Source: Palaemon carinicauda (taxonomy: Eukaryota > Arthropoda > Malacostraca > Decapoda > Palaemonidae). Taken from it: a stretch of 64,000 nucleotides of DNA. The position numbers and the translations under genes were made by a program. Shown here one piece after another: positions 63,823 to 64,000 of this stretch (the first letter of the stretch is position 1; every line of letters begins with the position of its first letter). Below the pieces are notes generated by a model. It was not told where the DNA came from and searched no databases. It saw nothing but the letters and a program-made list of their open reading frames with translations. The stretch spans positions 163,921,709 to 163,985,708 of the forward strand of contig NC_090730.1 in assembly GCF_036898095.1 (NCBI RefSeq). Reading direction: 5' to 3'.

Positions 63823-64000
63823 AAAAAAATGGGTAATCCAGTTTCTATGAAACCAATATATTGGTTTTAATTTCCCATATCAACAAAATTGGAAACCTTA
63901 CTGTATGCTGAATAAAAGTAAAAGAAAAAAAAATCTAAGGAAATAACATCCCCTGATAAAGTATATGGAAAAGGGAGCCCTTCAGCAACTGCTAAATTCG

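Larger units (their letters stand above)
63218..64000 (+). repeat. segmental duplication, copy B (runs off the window)
   Basis: Direct copy of 59694-60593, high identity by eye apart from (TA)n length and a deletion in the SINE of copy A. It continues to the last base of the window, so its right end is unknown. Confidence 0.9.

Overview
The window is eukaryotic, AT-rich and dominated by repeats. It carries one confident conserved gene with introns and one intronless gene. The repeat content suggests an arthropod, most likely a decapod crustacean (shrimp-like): a DIRS-type tyrosine-recombinase retroelement, non-LTR 3' ends with (TAA)n tails, TTAA-flanked MITEs, a PIF/Harbinger remnant, long (TA)n and (CA)n arrays and several minisatellites. 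The species cannot be settled from the sequence.

Left and centre (5.3-45.8 kb): an NADH-cytochrome b5 reductase gene lies on the minus strand. Six coding exons (45758-45781, 12675-12876, 11402-11520, 10737-10941, 8074-8268, 5352-5524) join in frame with canonical GT..AG junctions into a 305-residue protein. It has an N-terminal membrane anchor, an FAD-binding RPYTP motif and the NADH-binding GTGITPM and CGPPPM motifs. The proposed intron 1 is about 33 kb and is packed with mobile DNA. Exon 4 sits between two antisense LINE 3' ends that begin within about 10 bases of both its splice sites.

Mobile DNA in intron 1: a 6.7 kb DIRS-like element (23941-30643, minus strand) keeps both inverted terminal repeats and an internal complementary region, but its RT/RNase H and recombinase reading frames are broken. 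Around it are a 764-bp PIF/Harbinger deletion derivative with a TTA target duplication (14737-15500), three TTAA-flanked MITEs (one inside a LINE copy that itself interrupts a foldback element), LINE ends of two families, and isolated terminal repeats.

Right side (45.8-64 kb): 163-bp tandem repeats lie just upstream of reductase exon 1, followed by several (TA)n arrays. At 50134-51912 (+) is an intronless 592-residue gene with a long coiled coil, a Glu/Lys tract and a C-terminal vigilin-like KH domain. I do not recognise it as a named family. Downstream is a cluster of tandem arrays: about 20-bp units (52.7 kb), 52-bp units (52.9-55.9 kb, open in all three forward frames), 165-bp units (55.9-58.4 kb) and 43-bp units (61.2-62.4 kb). 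There is also a 175-bp-arm inverted repeat (58.74-59.17 kb) and a direct segmental duplication carrying a tRNA-derived SINE (59.7-60.6 and 63.2-64.0 kb, running off the window).

No rRNA gene, functional tRNA gene, CRISPR array or bacterial-type operon was seen. Nothing here is a clear new defence or metabolic system. The best novelty candidates are the coiled-coil/KH gene, the DIRS element with preserved junction architecture, and the tandem-array cluster.
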